The position numbers were made by a program, and so were the translations under genes. Of a stretch of DNA of 64,000 nucleotides, positions 1 through 7,215 are shown one piece after another. The notes under the pieces were generated by a model that ran no database searches, was not told the origin of the DNA, and worked only from the letters and a program-made list of their open reading frames with translations. The stretch comes from a virus: IMG/VR virus record IMGVR_UViG_3300025687_000001, positions 1-64,000 of that record. The stretch is one strand, 5' to 3'. Position 1 is the first letter of the stretch. Each line of letters starts with the position of its first letter.

Positions 1-459
1 GCCGAAGTCAATCGCGCCACTGGAGTCAGTGATGCTCCCGTTCGCCAGGGTCAGGTTGCCGACCGAAGAACCAGAGGCCAGGGTGGCGACGCCGGCGCCC
101 AGAGTACCAGTGGTGCTCAGGTTCTCGTCGCCGAAGTCAATCGCGCCACTGGAGTCAGTGATGCTCCCGTTCGCCAGGGTCAGGTTGCCGACCGAAGAAC
201 CAGAGGCCAGGGTGGCGACGCCGGCGCCCAGAGTACCAGTGGTGCTCAGGTTCTCGTCGCCGAAGTCAATCGCGCCACTGGAGTCAGTGATGCTCCCGTT
301 CGCCAGGGTCAGGTTGCCGACCGAAGAACCAGAGGCCAGGGTGGCGACGCCGGCGCCCAGAGTACCAGTGGTGCTCAGGTTCTCGTTGCCGAAGTCAATC
401 GCGCCACTGGAGTCAGTGATGCTCCCGTTCGCCAGGGTCAGGTTGCCGACCGTGGTGCC
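1..459. repeat. 129-bp tandem repeat inside the fibre gene (about 3.6 copies visible)
   Basis: Units start at 1, 130, 259 and 388 and are almost identical at the nucleotide level; the clearest difference is one C/T change near 385. The period of 129 bp equals 43 codons, so the reading frame is kept. The array continues past the left edge. The near identity at synonymous positions points to recent duplication or ongoing homogenisation. Confidence 0.95.
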
Positions 460-900
460 CGAGGCGAGGCTCGAGGCATCATCGGCGGTCAGCGCACCAA
501 CCTGGAGATCGCCGTGATCGTAGCCTGCGCCGCCAGTGTCGATGGTGGTGCCAGTGGCCGGGTCCACGGTAGTAGTGTCGAAGAGCTTCAGAACACCATC
601 CGTGGCATCCCGGAAGATGCCCCAGAAGCGCTGCGAGCCATCGTTGTACGTGCCGTAAAGGCCCATGTCGACGGTGTCGCCCCCGGTGTTGCCGCTGGCG
701 AGCTCGATCAGCGGGTCTTCGACCGACAGAGTCTCAGTGTTGGTGGTGACAGTGGAACCGTTAACCGTCAGGTTACCGGTAACTACAAGGTCGTTGCTGA
801 CAGTAAGGTCGTTGCCTACGACAAGGTCACCGTTCCCGTCCATAGTGGACGCAACGTCAGCCTTAACCTTGCCACTCTCTAGAAAAGCTAGGAAGCCCAT
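1..900 (-). CDS. Tail-fibre-like repeat protein, C-terminal part beyond the window
   Basis: The gene reads leftward from an ATG at 898-900 with AAGGAG a few bases upstream and stays open to base 1, so its C-terminus is missing. The N-terminal 150 residues include short beta-type repeats (NDLTVSNDLVVTGNLTV) and a stretch like NTETLSVEDPLIELASG, which is common in phage fibre and appendage proteins. After that come near-identical 43-residue units containing GNLTLANGSITDSSG. Such repeats usually form a trimeric beta-rich shaft. It lies at the end of the virion gene block, which supports a structural role. The receptor-binding end cannot be seen. A head fibre or decoration fibre is an alternative to a tail fibre. 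Confidence 0.75.
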   Translation of the reverse strand, partial: MGFLAFLESGKVKADVASTMDGNGDLVVGNDLTVSNDLVVTGNLTVNGSTVTTNTETLSVEDPLIELASGNTGGDTVDMGLYGTYNDGSQRFWGIFRDATDGVLKLFDTTTVDPATGTTIDTGGAGYDHGDLQVGALTADDASSLASGTTVGNLTLANGSITDSSGAIDFGNENLSTTGTLGAGVATLASGSSVGNLTLANGSITDSSGAIDFGDENLSTTGTLGAGVATLASGSSVGNLTLANGSITDSSGAIDFGDENLSTTGTLGAGVATLASGSSVGNLTLANGSITDSSGAIDFG

Positions 901-983
901 GAACTCTCCTTGGTGCTAGGGGCTGCCTCGAGAGCAGCCGGCGTCTAGACAAAGAGTAGGGCAGAATAGGGACGGAAAAAGAC

Positions 984-1313
984 TTAGTCAGCTGCTAGGA
1001 AACTACCAATTTGTCCCAACAGAGTGGAAATGTCCGTAACTTCTGCGAAAGGCGGCTCCGCCTCTTCGGCCGCCGACGAAAGAATGTTCATCAGGTTACG
1101 AGTGACCTGGTTGTGCAGGACCACTCGGTCCTGGCTTCGTTGGGCTACCGCAGCTTTAGCCTCTTCTAGCTGTTGCTGCAGGCGCTGCTGAACCTCCGCA
1201 AACTTGCTGGAGTATGCAATCTCATCTTTACGGAGAGCTTTCCAGGCCGAATAGAGCTGGAGCAGGTGCTCCTCGGTGATGGCTTCGGGAGCTGGCTTCG
1301 TAAACAGGCTCAT
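984..1313 (-). CDS. Small coiled-coil protein of unknown function
   Basis: This is a 109-residue acidic protein. Residues 25-75 are rich in heptad-like Leu/Ala/Gln/Glu (FAEVQQRLQQQLEEAKAA) and probably form a coiled coil. No catalytic motif or membrane segment is visible. Its ATG overlaps the stop of the upstream gene by 4 nt (ATGA), so translation is probably coupled. It sits between a beta-rich virion protein and the fibre gene; a small appendage or assembly role is plausible but unproven. Confidence 0.6.
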   Translation of the reverse strand: MSLFTKPAPEAITEEHLLQLYSAWKALRKDEIAYSSKFAEVQQRLQQQLEEAKAAVAQRSQDRVVLHNQVTRNLMNILSSAAEEAEPPFAEVTDISTLLGQIGSFLAAD

Positions 1314-1756
1314 GTGTACGCCGTCATGATTCGAATGTTAATTAATACCTGGTCGCTCATGTGACTACCCACCTGAACAACCACGCGTCCCGCCGCAACT
1401 TCGGGGGGACTAGTGCTTAGTTTACCTGGGTCAGTAGCTGATAAAAAGAGAAGATCGCCAGGGCTAGCCCCAGGGGCACCGTCTTCCAGTTGGTACTGAG
1501 AGAGTCCACTGACCTTAAGGCTCGCGGAAGCTCCGTGCGGGACGTCTGCTGCGACAAACCCAACTCCAGCTCCGGTGAGCTCACTCGTGGCCACAGCCAG
1601 CTGGAGCTCCTCGCTGTCGTCAACGTAGACAAAGGCGCCTTCGTTGATGGTGTTGCCTGTGTTGTTGAGAAACGCCGGCGTGATTACGCTGCTGGCGCCT
1701 AACTGCGCGGTGATGACGATCGGGTTAGGCTTCGGGATCAGGCGGATTGTCGACAT
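1310..1756 (-). CDS. Beta-rich phage structural protein (fibre or decoration type)
   Basis: A 148-residue protein. The ATG at 1754-1756 is chosen because GAGGAGG lies 7 nt upstream, whereas the longer reading begins with TTG. Residues 60-140 follow a pattern often seen in small phage capsid or fibre domains (GASPGDLLFLSAT, then VVVQVGSHMSDQVLINI). It overlaps the end of the upstream gene by about 30 nt in another frame. No enzymatic motif is visible. Its position beside the fibre gene suggests a virion accessory component; that is inference. Confidence 0.6.
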   Translation of the reverse strand: MSTIRLIPKPNPIVITAQLGASSVITPAFLNNTGNTINEGAFVYVDDSEELQLAVATSELTGAGVGFVAADVPHGASASLKVSGLSQYQLEDGAPGASPGDLLFLSATDPGKLSTSPPEVAAGRVVVQVGSHMSDQVLINIRIMTAYT

Positions 1757-2033
1757 CGACAACCTCCTCTACGGGCTTCTGGCGTCGACGGCGCGTCCGG
1801 CGGGGCTTCGGAACGTCAGGGACCGAGTCCGCAACTTTGACGGGCTTTTGCTTCTTATAAGCCAGGTGGCTGGGTAGCGGACCCTCGCAAAAGACCCCGC
1901 GCGCTACCAGGTACTTCACCGTGGCGTCTTCAAACTCACGCTCAGTAAGCAGCAGTTCTTCCAGTGGGGCTACCCTGCGCTGCCCTCCAAAGAGAAGCAC
2001 AACGTTCTCAGAGAGGTTAGAAACCACGTACAT
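1725..2033 (-). CDS. Small protein with a basic C-terminal tail, probable virion accessory
   Basis: A 102-residue protein with an N-terminal half of alternating hydrophobic residues (MYVVSNLSENVVLLFGG), followed by a Lys/Arg-rich stretch (PRRTRRRRQKP) and an acidic end. The ATG at 2033 follows an AAGGA ribosome site just after the upstream stop. Its layout, a short globular head and a charged low-complexity tail, matches the protein at 3232-3669; the two may be distant relatives. Function unknown. Confidence 0.55.
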   Translation of the reverse strand: MYVVSNLSENVVLLFGGQRRVAPLEELLLTEREFEDATVKYLVARGVFCEGPLPSHLAYKKQKPVKVADSVPDVPKPRRTRRRRQKPVEEVVDVDNPPDPEA

Positions 2034-2035
2034 GC

Positions 2036-3223
2036 TTAGTCGTCCTTAGTTAGGTGACGCGCGGCTAGTATACCTGCTGTGGGCAGGCTTAGTAAGCCCC
2101 CAACTGCCAAACTAGGTAGTAGGCCGTGGCCTGCGTACGTTTTCCACGCACCAAATAGACGTTTTCTAGCTGCGTCATACGCCTCGCCAGAAATTCGTCC
2201 CTGGTCTTGCATGGACTTAAGACCCTTGAGGGCTTTAACGCTAGCCAGACCTTCTTCACCAAGAACCTGGGCTGCAGGTATACTGGCCAGGGCCATGCTC
2301 GCAGGTACGTGCCCTGTCGCATCCGTGTCCCCGGTGGCGGCCATGTACAGGCCCCCCGCGCCGAGACCCATCCCCAGGCCTCTACCAGCACCAGTGCCGC
2401 TGAACCTACGAAGCTTATTGAGTAGCCCAGGACCTTCCTTGGTGGCGTGGCCTAGCTCGTGGGCTACGACGTCAGCCTTGTTTATAATGTCGGAGGACCC
2501 GATGTTGATAAGGCCTCGGCGCCTAGCGGGGCCCAGTATTTCGTCGCCGTGGTGTTCTAGCCCAAGGTCTTTTGCGGCACTAGGGCTTTTCATGGCGTCC
2601 GCTAGCTGATCACCAAACTGGCTCTGCACAAAGTACGCGTTTTGTCCTTTAGAGTGGATCTGGTGCGGAGCATATAGAGGCCCACCGGGCTTACTAAAGC
2701 CTAACGATTCGGCGATTTCGTCGTAAGTCAACCCCTGGCCGTGTCGGATTTGGGTTTTGGCTTGCTCAAGCATTTCCGGAGAAGCGTCAGCCATGCCTCC
2801 TATGTTCTTAGGAAGCTTAAGTTCCCCAGGAATGTCTTCCGCAGGAAGCGGGCGCCGTTCATTCCAAAGGTCCTGAAGCACAGACTCTCGTGTAGCGTCA
2901 TTTCCTCCTCTACGCGCGTAGTGCCCTCCGCTGGTTTCTTTGTCGGGGTGCGCAGCCCGGGCCTTAGCTAGTTCTACTTCATGATCAATGTCAGAAACAT
3001 TGCCTTTGAAGATTAGATCGTCTGGAACCTTAGTATCTAGCAGAGTGCGAGCACCGCTAGTCGTTAGCATTAACCCCGCGGGGATGCCTAACATAGAAGC
3101 TGCCATGCCAGCCGCGTGATTGCGTTCCCACTCCTCATCAGAGATGGCAGACGGCGCTCGGAGCAGGGAAGGCTCATCTTCCCAAAACATCCGCGCTAGC
3201 TTTGTAATCGGACGGGGGCGCAT
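2036..3223 (-). CDS. HExxH zinc-metallopeptidase-like protein with hydrophobic C-terminus
   Basis: A 395-residue protein. The motif VVAHELGHATKEG near residues 255-267 is a clear HExxH zinc-peptidase signature, preceded by residues 150-250 that could complete a small catalytic domain. The last 120 residues hold several Gly/Ala-rich hydrophobic stretches suited to membrane insertion, and the N-terminus has another (MAASMLGIPAGLMLTTSG). This mix suggests a virion protein that reaches the host envelope during DNA entry, but peptidase activity is not shown. The gene at 14354-14959 has a similar HEAGH motif followed by hydrophobic helices, so the phage carries two such proteins. Confidence 0.6.
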   Translation of the reverse strand: MRPRPITKLARMFWEDEPSLLRAPSAISDEEWERNHAAGMAASMLGIPAGLMLTTSGARTLLDTKVPDDLIFKGNVSDIDHEVELAKARAAHPDKETSGGHYARRGGNDATRESVLQDLWNERRPLPAEDIPGELKLPKNIGGMADASPEMLEQAKTQIRHGQGLTYDEIAESLGFSKPGGPLYAPHQIHSKGQNAYFVQSQFGDQLADAMKSPSAAKDLGLEHHGDEILGPARRRGLINIGSSDIINKADVVAHELGHATKEGPGLLNKLRRFSGTGAGRGLGMGLGAGGLYMAATGDTDATGHVPASMALASIPAAQVLGEEGLASVKALKGLKSMQDQGRISGEAYDAARKRLFGAWKTYAGHGLLPSLAVGGLLSLPTAGILAARHLTKDD

Positions 3224-3231
3224 GGCGGGGC

Positions 3232-3669
3232 TTACTCCTCGTAGGAGGGAGCTTCGTCCTCCGACGCCTTGCGGCGGGCGCGGCGGGTGCGCTTGGACTT
3301 CTCTTCCTCAGCAGGGACCTCAGGCTCAGCAGGGACCTCAGGCTCAGCAGGGACCTCAGGCTCAGCAGGGACCTCAGGCTCAGCAGCAGGGACCTCAGGC
3401 TCAGCAGCAGGCTCAGGCTCAGCAGCAGGCTCAGGCTCAGCAGCAGGCTCAGGCTCAGCAGCAGGCTCAGGCTCAGCAGGGACCTCAGGCTCAGCAGCAG
3501 GTGAACCCTGGACTATAACGAGTTTGCCCTCTTCCACTAGGGCCTTGAATCGGTCCGTGGCCAGGAGGGTGTCCGGGACCCGGACTACCTTCCTAGGGTA
3601 GAAGCCCCACCACCGCTCTGAGATGATTACGCGAATGTGCCTCTTAGAGACGTTCTTTACCTTAGCCAC
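3232..3669 (-). CDS. Small protein with Ala-Glu-Pro repeat tail
   Basis: A 145-residue protein from a GTG at 3669. A longer reading would begin at 3738 inside a terminator hairpin, so the GTG is preferred. Residues 1-60 form a compact basic domain (VKNVSKRHIRVIISERWWG). Residues 62-125 are 6-residue repeats of the types EVPAEP and EPAAEP, and the end is basic (KRTRRARRK). Such Pro/Ala/Glu tails are flexible linkers. It lies directly after the capsid gene terminator; a capsid-surface or connector accessory role is possible. Confidence 0.6.
   Translation of the reverse strand: MAKVKNVSKRHIRVIISERWWGFYPRKVVRVPDTLLATDRFKALVEEGKLVIVQGSPAAEPEVPAEPEPAAEPEPAAEPEPAAEPEPAAEPEVPAAEPEVPAEPEVPAEPEVPAEPEVPAEEEKSKRTRRARRKASEDEAPSYEE
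3302..3500. repeat. 18-bp tandem repeats encoding EVPAEP/EPAAEP units
   Basis: About ten 18-bp units in two versions, one reading cagggacctcaggctcag and one reading cagcaggctcaggctcag on the plus strand. They encode the Ala-Glu-Pro linker of the surrounding gene and keep its frame. Copy number is likely to vary by slippage. Confidence 0.85.
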
Positions 3670-3702
3670 GTTGCTACCCTGCTTGGGGAATGTTCTGAAC
3701 GA

Positions 3703-3745
3703 AGTATAAAAGAAAAGGCCTTGGAGGGAAACCGCCAAGGCCTTT
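3703..3745 (-). terminator. Intrinsic terminator after the major capsid gene
   Basis: The arms AAAGGCCTTGG (3714-3724) and CCAAGGCCTTT (3735-3745) form a perfect 11-bp stem with a 10-nt loop. On the minus strand the stem is followed by TTTTCTTTTA, so it should end transcripts coming through the capsid gene. Confidence 0.85.
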
Positions 3746-3768
3746 AGTTACGTTCCTAGGCTAGGAAC

Positions 3769-4698
3769 TTACGCGCCGGGCGCAGCGATATCCGTGATCC
3801 TGGCGATGCCGTTCACGTTGCCGATACCGATGCCCGGAGCCGAGTAGCTCCAGAACTCGATGATGTCAGCCTCCTGCTTGATGAACAGGGTGGCGTCCTG
3901 CAGCAGGAAGAAGTTGCCGAGGTACTCCTGCGGGGCGAAGAACCAGATCTCATCGTTGGCGATGATGTCGTTCTTGATGGTCGTGATGACCGGGTACCCG
4001 TACAGGCTCTTCTCGCCCTCGATGCCCTCATTGTAGTGACGCGAAGCCACCGAGTCACCAATCTGCGCGGCCTGCATTTCCATGGCGTAGTTGTACAGCT
4101 CCTTAGTCATCAAGAGCTTCCCGCAGGGAATCTTGTTGGCTAGAAGCATGTTGACACCAGCACGAATGATGGCAGGGTCGAAGTTCGCAGCGCCAGCCTT
4201 AGCCGCGGCGGTGCCTTCGTTAGCAACAGGTACCGCCGCCTTCACCGTCTCCATGAACTTCTGGTCTTCCTGGTCCGCCATATCCTTGACCGAGTTGTCA
4301 GTCAGGATCTTGCGGATGTCGTTCTGATAGGTCATCAGCTCGAACTTCGACTTCGTGAACCGCTCGGATTCAACCTTGCCGAAGTAGACCGAGTACCGGG
4401 GACCCCGGAACCAGCTGCGCTGACCCGTACCCTTGAAGGTCACGTAGGTGGCCGTGCTGTCCGGCTCCTTCTCGATGATCTTCCGGGGCTGGTCCGTGTT
4501 GACGTCGCGGTCCAGCTCATCGGGGCCGATCTCAACGGGCTCGAGGATTTCCCGGGCGAACGAGTCCTGGCGCATCCGCGAACGGATGAACCGGGAGCCC
4601 TCGTCCTCGGCTTCCTTGACCCGGCCCTCCTCGAGCTTCCGAACGAAGTTCGAGTTGATGAACTGGGCGCTAAGCTCTGCAGTTTCCTTGCGAGGCAT
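3769..4698 (-). CDS. Major capsid protein (HK97-type fold)
   Basis: A 309-residue protein. The ATG at 4698 is preferred, with AGGAAGG upstream; a GTG 9 nt further up is possible. The N-terminal region is helical and charged. A central segment (GPRYSVYFGKVESERFTKSKFEL) and a C-terminal half ending in DATLFIKQEADIIEFWSYSAPGIG resemble the P- and A-domain pattern of HK97-fold capsid proteins. Codons are strongly C/G-ending compared with neighbours, as expected for the most abundant virion protein. A strong terminator follows it, and a probable decoration protein precedes it. It forms the icosahedral shell; processing by the protease at 7216-8988 is likely. Confidence 0.85.
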   Translation of the reverse strand: MPRKETAELSAQFINSNFVRKLEEGRVKEAEDEGSRFIRSRMRQDSFAREILEPVEIGPDELDRDVNTDQPRKIIEKEPDSTATYVTFKGTGQRSWFRGPRYSVYFGKVESERFTKSKFELMTYQNDIRKILTDNSVKDMADQEDQKFMETVKAAVPVANEGTAAAKAGAANFDPAIIRAGVNMLLANKIPCGKLLMTKELYNYAMEMQAAQIGDSVASRHYNEGIEGEKSLYGYPVITTIKNDIIANDEIWFFAPQEYLGNFFLLQDATLFIKQEADIIEFWSYSAPGIGIGNVNGIARITDIAAPGA

Positions 4699-4713
4699 TT
4701 TTAGCACCCTTCC

Positions 4714-5253
4714 TTAGAGGCTGATGTAGAGGTCGCAGGTGGCGTTGTCGCCAGCGCCGACCACCTTCAGGCAGTATCCGAAAATCTGCGTGGTGGTGGG
4801 GAGCACCGCCTCACCGGCAGCAATCCCAGCGTCAACAATCTGGCCGTTGAGCAGGGTAACCGGACGTCCCGGGGCCATGAGCGCCTCGTCAAACATCTGG
4901 TCCGCTGCAGCCTTGTCGGGGTCGTTCCATAGACGAACGATGTACCCGCCGCCAAGAAGAACAGTGATCCGACCCGAAGCCTGCGCCGAGTACTCGTCGC
5001 GACCCTCGATAACAAGACCCCAGAGCTCGGGAGCCTCGATGTTAGCGTGAGCCGCCCCCGCGATCAGACTGGCGTCCTTGGCGGTACGCGCTTCGTCCAC
5101 CGGGGCGTAGCCTGCACCGGCAGGATCCAGGCGAACCCAGTCTCCCGTGTGCAGAGAATCGTTACTCGGCACGCCGATGACAAGGTCCTCAGCGACCGCG
5201 CTACCGTTCGGCCACCCACGGAGAATGTCGAACTTAGAGTTCAGAATCGACAT
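4714..5253 (-). CDS. Probable capsid decoration or stabilisation protein
   Basis: A 179-residue, mostly beta-strand protein (GDWVRLDPAGAGYAPV; GRITVLLGGGYIVRLW) starting 15 nt upstream of the capsid gene in the direction of transcription, with a GGGAG ribosome site. Small beta-rich proteins encoded immediately before the capsid protein are commonly head decoration proteins that bind the outer shell. There is no lysine-rich or catalytic motif. The assignment rests on position and composition. Confidence 0.6.
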   Translation of the reverse strand: MSILNSKFDILRGWPNGSAVAEDLVIGVPSNDSLHTGDWVRLDPAGAGYAPVDEARTAKDASLIAGAAHANIEAPELWGLVIEGRDEYSAQASGRITVLLGGGYIVRLWNDPDKAAADQMFDEALMAPGRPVTLLNGQIVDAGIAAGEAVLPTTTQIFGYCLKVVGAGDNATCDLYISL

Positions 5254-5264
5254 CTATTTTCTCC

Positions 5265-5612
5265 CTACTTAGAGAGCCAGTTGAGGAAGCGCTCATCGGC
5301 CGCAGAAGCCCTGCCTTCCTTGTTTTCAATACCTGCTGTCTTAACAGAGTCGGGTCCACCGAACTCATGCGCAGACTCTTCACTAGCTAACTTAGAGAGA
5401 ATCTCGACGACAGACAAGTCCGCAGCCGAGAGTTTCTCTTTGATTTCATCCTCGTCCAGACCGGTGGCCAGCGCAACCTTGTCAAGCACGGGGGACACGA
5501 GGCTGTTACGAGCCTCGCTCTCCTTACGCGCGTAATCAGCAGCACGGGCATCGTACTCGTCAGCCGCAGCTTCGAGTACGGCGGCTACCTTCTCTAGGAG
5601 TGCGTTACTCAT
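5265..5612 (-). CDS. Helical acidic protein with KTA motif, possible scaffold or internal head protein
   Basis: A 115-residue, strongly helical acidic protein (EKVAAVLEAAADEYDARAADYARKE) with one SVKTAG site near residue 91. It lies between the decoration gene and the KTA-containing small proteins. Helical, acidic proteins next to the capsid gene often act as scaffolds or are packaged inside the head, but no family is recognised. Confidence 0.55.
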   Translation of the reverse strand: MSNALLEKVAAVLEAAADEYDARAADYARKESEARNSLVSPVLDKVALATGLDEDEIKEKLSAADLSVVEILSKLASEESAHEFGGPDSVKTAGIENKEGRASAADERFLNWLSK

Positions 5613-5770
5613 GGCTCACCATAAATCTTAGACTTCAGGAATTCCATGCCAATAGCAGACACAAGAAGAGACGCGCACTTTTGGGTGCGGTCTGTCTCAT
5701 CCGCCGCGGCTTTGGTGCGAAGCAGCTCTGCTAGCTTACGGAGTTCTTGCGCGGTGACCTTGTGGTTCAC
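5609..5770 (-). CDS. Short 53-aa protein related to its upstream neighbour
   Basis: A GTG-started reading frame that overlaps the upstream stop by GTGA and whose own TGA overlaps the next ATG, so it is fully embedded in a coupled operon. The protein begins VNHKVTAQELRKLAELLR; the segment ELRKLAELLR recurs exactly in the upstream 72-aa protein, indicating duplication. It contains no membrane segment. Function unknown; a small head-internal protein is a reasonable guess. Confidence 0.6.
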   Translation of the reverse strand: MNHKVTAQELRKLAELLRTKAAADETDRTQKCASLLVSAIGMEFLKSKIYGEP

Positions 5771-5985
5771 GGAAGCCTCTCCACAAAAGCGTTGAGTTCT
5801 TCGTACGTCGGGTCTGTGTCAGAAGCACGAAGCAGCTCTGCCAGCTTACGCAGTTCTGCACCTTTCTCGGTCACAGGGTGCGCGGGCTCAGGCTCCGGCG
5901 CAGCGCTAGCAGTTTTCTCACGGTAGGCCTGCTTAGCCTCTGCGAGGATGCTGTCAAGCGCCTCTACTAGTTTGGACTTAGACAT
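5767..5985 (-). CDS. Small KTA-motif protein, paralogue of the next gene
   Basis: A 72-residue protein: helical N-terminus, then REKTASAAPEPEP (a KTA site followed by a Pro/Glu linker), then ELRKLAELLR shared with the 53-aa protein encoded just downstream. The KTA site sits at the boundary between the helical segment and the linker, where a processing cut could release the C-terminal part. Probably virion-associated; not recognised as a known family. Confidence 0.55.
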   Translation of the reverse strand: MSKSKLVEALDSILAEAKQAYREKTASAAPEPEPAHPVTEKGAELRKLAELLRASDTDPTYEELNAFVERLP

Positions 5986-6587
5986 CAGATGCTCGTGAAG
6001 TCATACCCGCCGTAGTTGCCACCAGGTAGAAGTCCCTGGTTAGCAACCATGCGGTTAAGGCCCTGTAAGAGGTGCGGAGCTGCCAGGCCCGTGGCCAGGC
6101 CCCCGCCGTATGCCAGGCCGCGGTTTAGCGTAGCGTTGCCTTCACCAGCGCTCTCGCCTGCGGCGTAGCCTCCGGCAGCACCGGCACCCGCGGCTCCCAG
6201 GCCGGCAGCACCGAGCCACCAAGGACTGATGCCGCCCCCAGAAGCACCCTGGGCGGCTTCCGCTGCGGCCTCGCCAGCTCCGGCTCCGGCACCGCTTGCG
6301 CCGCCTGCGTTGGGAGCCTGCCAGTCAGGCATCTTGGCCAGCCGCTGCTCATCTAAGATGCGCATCTGTTCCTTGGGGTCCAGTTTACCCATCGTAGTAG
6401 CATCGGGCGCGCGCTTTACTTTACGGGCGCCACCGGACATGAGTTTACGTACCCCGCCGGGAAGCCCACCGCTGGGAGCCCAGAACGCCTCTTTGGTGCT
6501 GAAGTCAGCAGCGAAATCAACGCCAGCCACCTTCTGCCGCTCAGCTTCGAAGAGCTCGAAGTATGTATTTAGAGCAGCGGTGCGCAT
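5985..6587 (-). CDS. Gly/Ala-rich hydrophobic protein, probable virion membrane-active protein
   Basis: A 200-residue protein. Residues 1-45 are helical and contain FSTKEAFWAPSGG. Residues 95-185 are very rich in Gly and Ala with two hydrophobic segments (WWLGAAGLGAAGAGAAGGY and LAYGGGLATGLAAPH). Gly-zipper-like helices of this kind occur in phage proteins that are ejected into or through the host membrane. It belongs to a series of such proteins on this strand (8989, 16204, 18678, 19003). No enzymatic motif. Confidence 0.55.
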   Translation of the reverse strand: MRTAALNTYFELFEAERQKVAGVDFAADFSTKEAFWAPSGGLPGGVRKLMSGGARKVKRAPDATTMGKLDPKEQMRILDEQRLAKMPDWQAPNAGGASGAGAGAGEAAAEAAQGASGGGISPWWLGAAGLGAAGAGAAGGYAAGESAGEGNATLNRGLAYGGGLATGLAAPHLLQGLNRMVANQGLLPGGNYGGYDFTSI

Positions 6588-6590
6588 CTC

Positions 6591-7142
6591 TTATCGCTGA
6601 CCAACCCGCGACAGCAGGCTGAGGGTGTTCCTGTAGCCCTTGTAGGCGCAGTGTTCCGCAGCGGTCTTAATGACCTCCGCGGTCTTGACGTAGCCGTCCT
6701 GGTACGCCGATTGCGCAGCGTGGGCCAGCTTCTCCCGCGTCTCGCGGTAGCCTAGTTCCATGGCCTGCTTCGTAAGCTCAGGGTTGGCTGCGGCGAATTT
6801 CTCGAAGCTGTCCGCCGACGCGACCTTCACGCCCGACCCTGCGGTGTTGTACTTGTCCATGCGAGCAACAAAGCCATCACAGAGAGCAGCGCCAAAAAGC
6901 TCCGCCTCCTTGATGAGAGCTTCCTGCTCCGCAGTGGCAAGACGCTGCGCGATCTTGGTCAGGTCCTGCGTAGGAGTAGCCTGCGGCCGTGCGCCAGCAG
7001 TCTTAGTCTGCGTATCCGCCGCAGCCACTGCTGCCTTGACAGCATGGCTAAGCGTATTAGCTGTGTCAGTCTGGACAGAGGCGGTCTTCTCGGTGGGAGT
7101 GTCGGTCCCAAGCTTGTCCAGAATTTCCGAAAGGCTAGGCAT
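6591..7142 (-). CDS. Ala-rich helical protein with repeated KTA motifs
   Basis: A 183-residue helical protein with AGAGGAA upstream of its ATG. It carries four KTA sites (TEKTAS, TKTAGA, VKTAEV, IKTAAE), the highest density in the window. The C-terminal half looks like a helical bundle (ELGYRETREKLAHAAQSAY). It lies immediately downstream of the prohead protease gene, where scaffold or internal head proteins are often found. If KTA is a cleavage site, this protein would be cut into several pieces, as expected for a scaffold. Confidence 0.6.
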   Translation of the reverse strand: MPSLSEILDKLGTDTPTEKTASVQTDTANTLSHAVKAAVAAADTQTKTAGARPQATPTQDLTKIAQRLATAEQEALIKEAELFGAALCDGFVARMDKYNTAGSGVKVASADSFEKFAAANPELTKQAMELGYRETREKLAHAAQSAYQDGYVKTAEVIKTAAEHCAYKGYRNTLSLLSRVGQR

Positions 7143-7215
7143 CTTACAGTTCCTCTCTGGTGTACCTGCAGACCACGGTTCAACAGTATACGTGTTTTAC
7201 AGGTGGCACAATAGT

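Noticed and set aside
1-459. Tandem repeats as a CRISPR array
   Set aside because: The 129-bp units are contiguous, in frame and without spacers.
29-517. Plus-strand open frame over the 129-bp repeats
   Set aside because: It is the antisense shadow of the fibre gene. The minus strand has a ribosome site, an upstream fibre-type domain and a typical repeat sequence.
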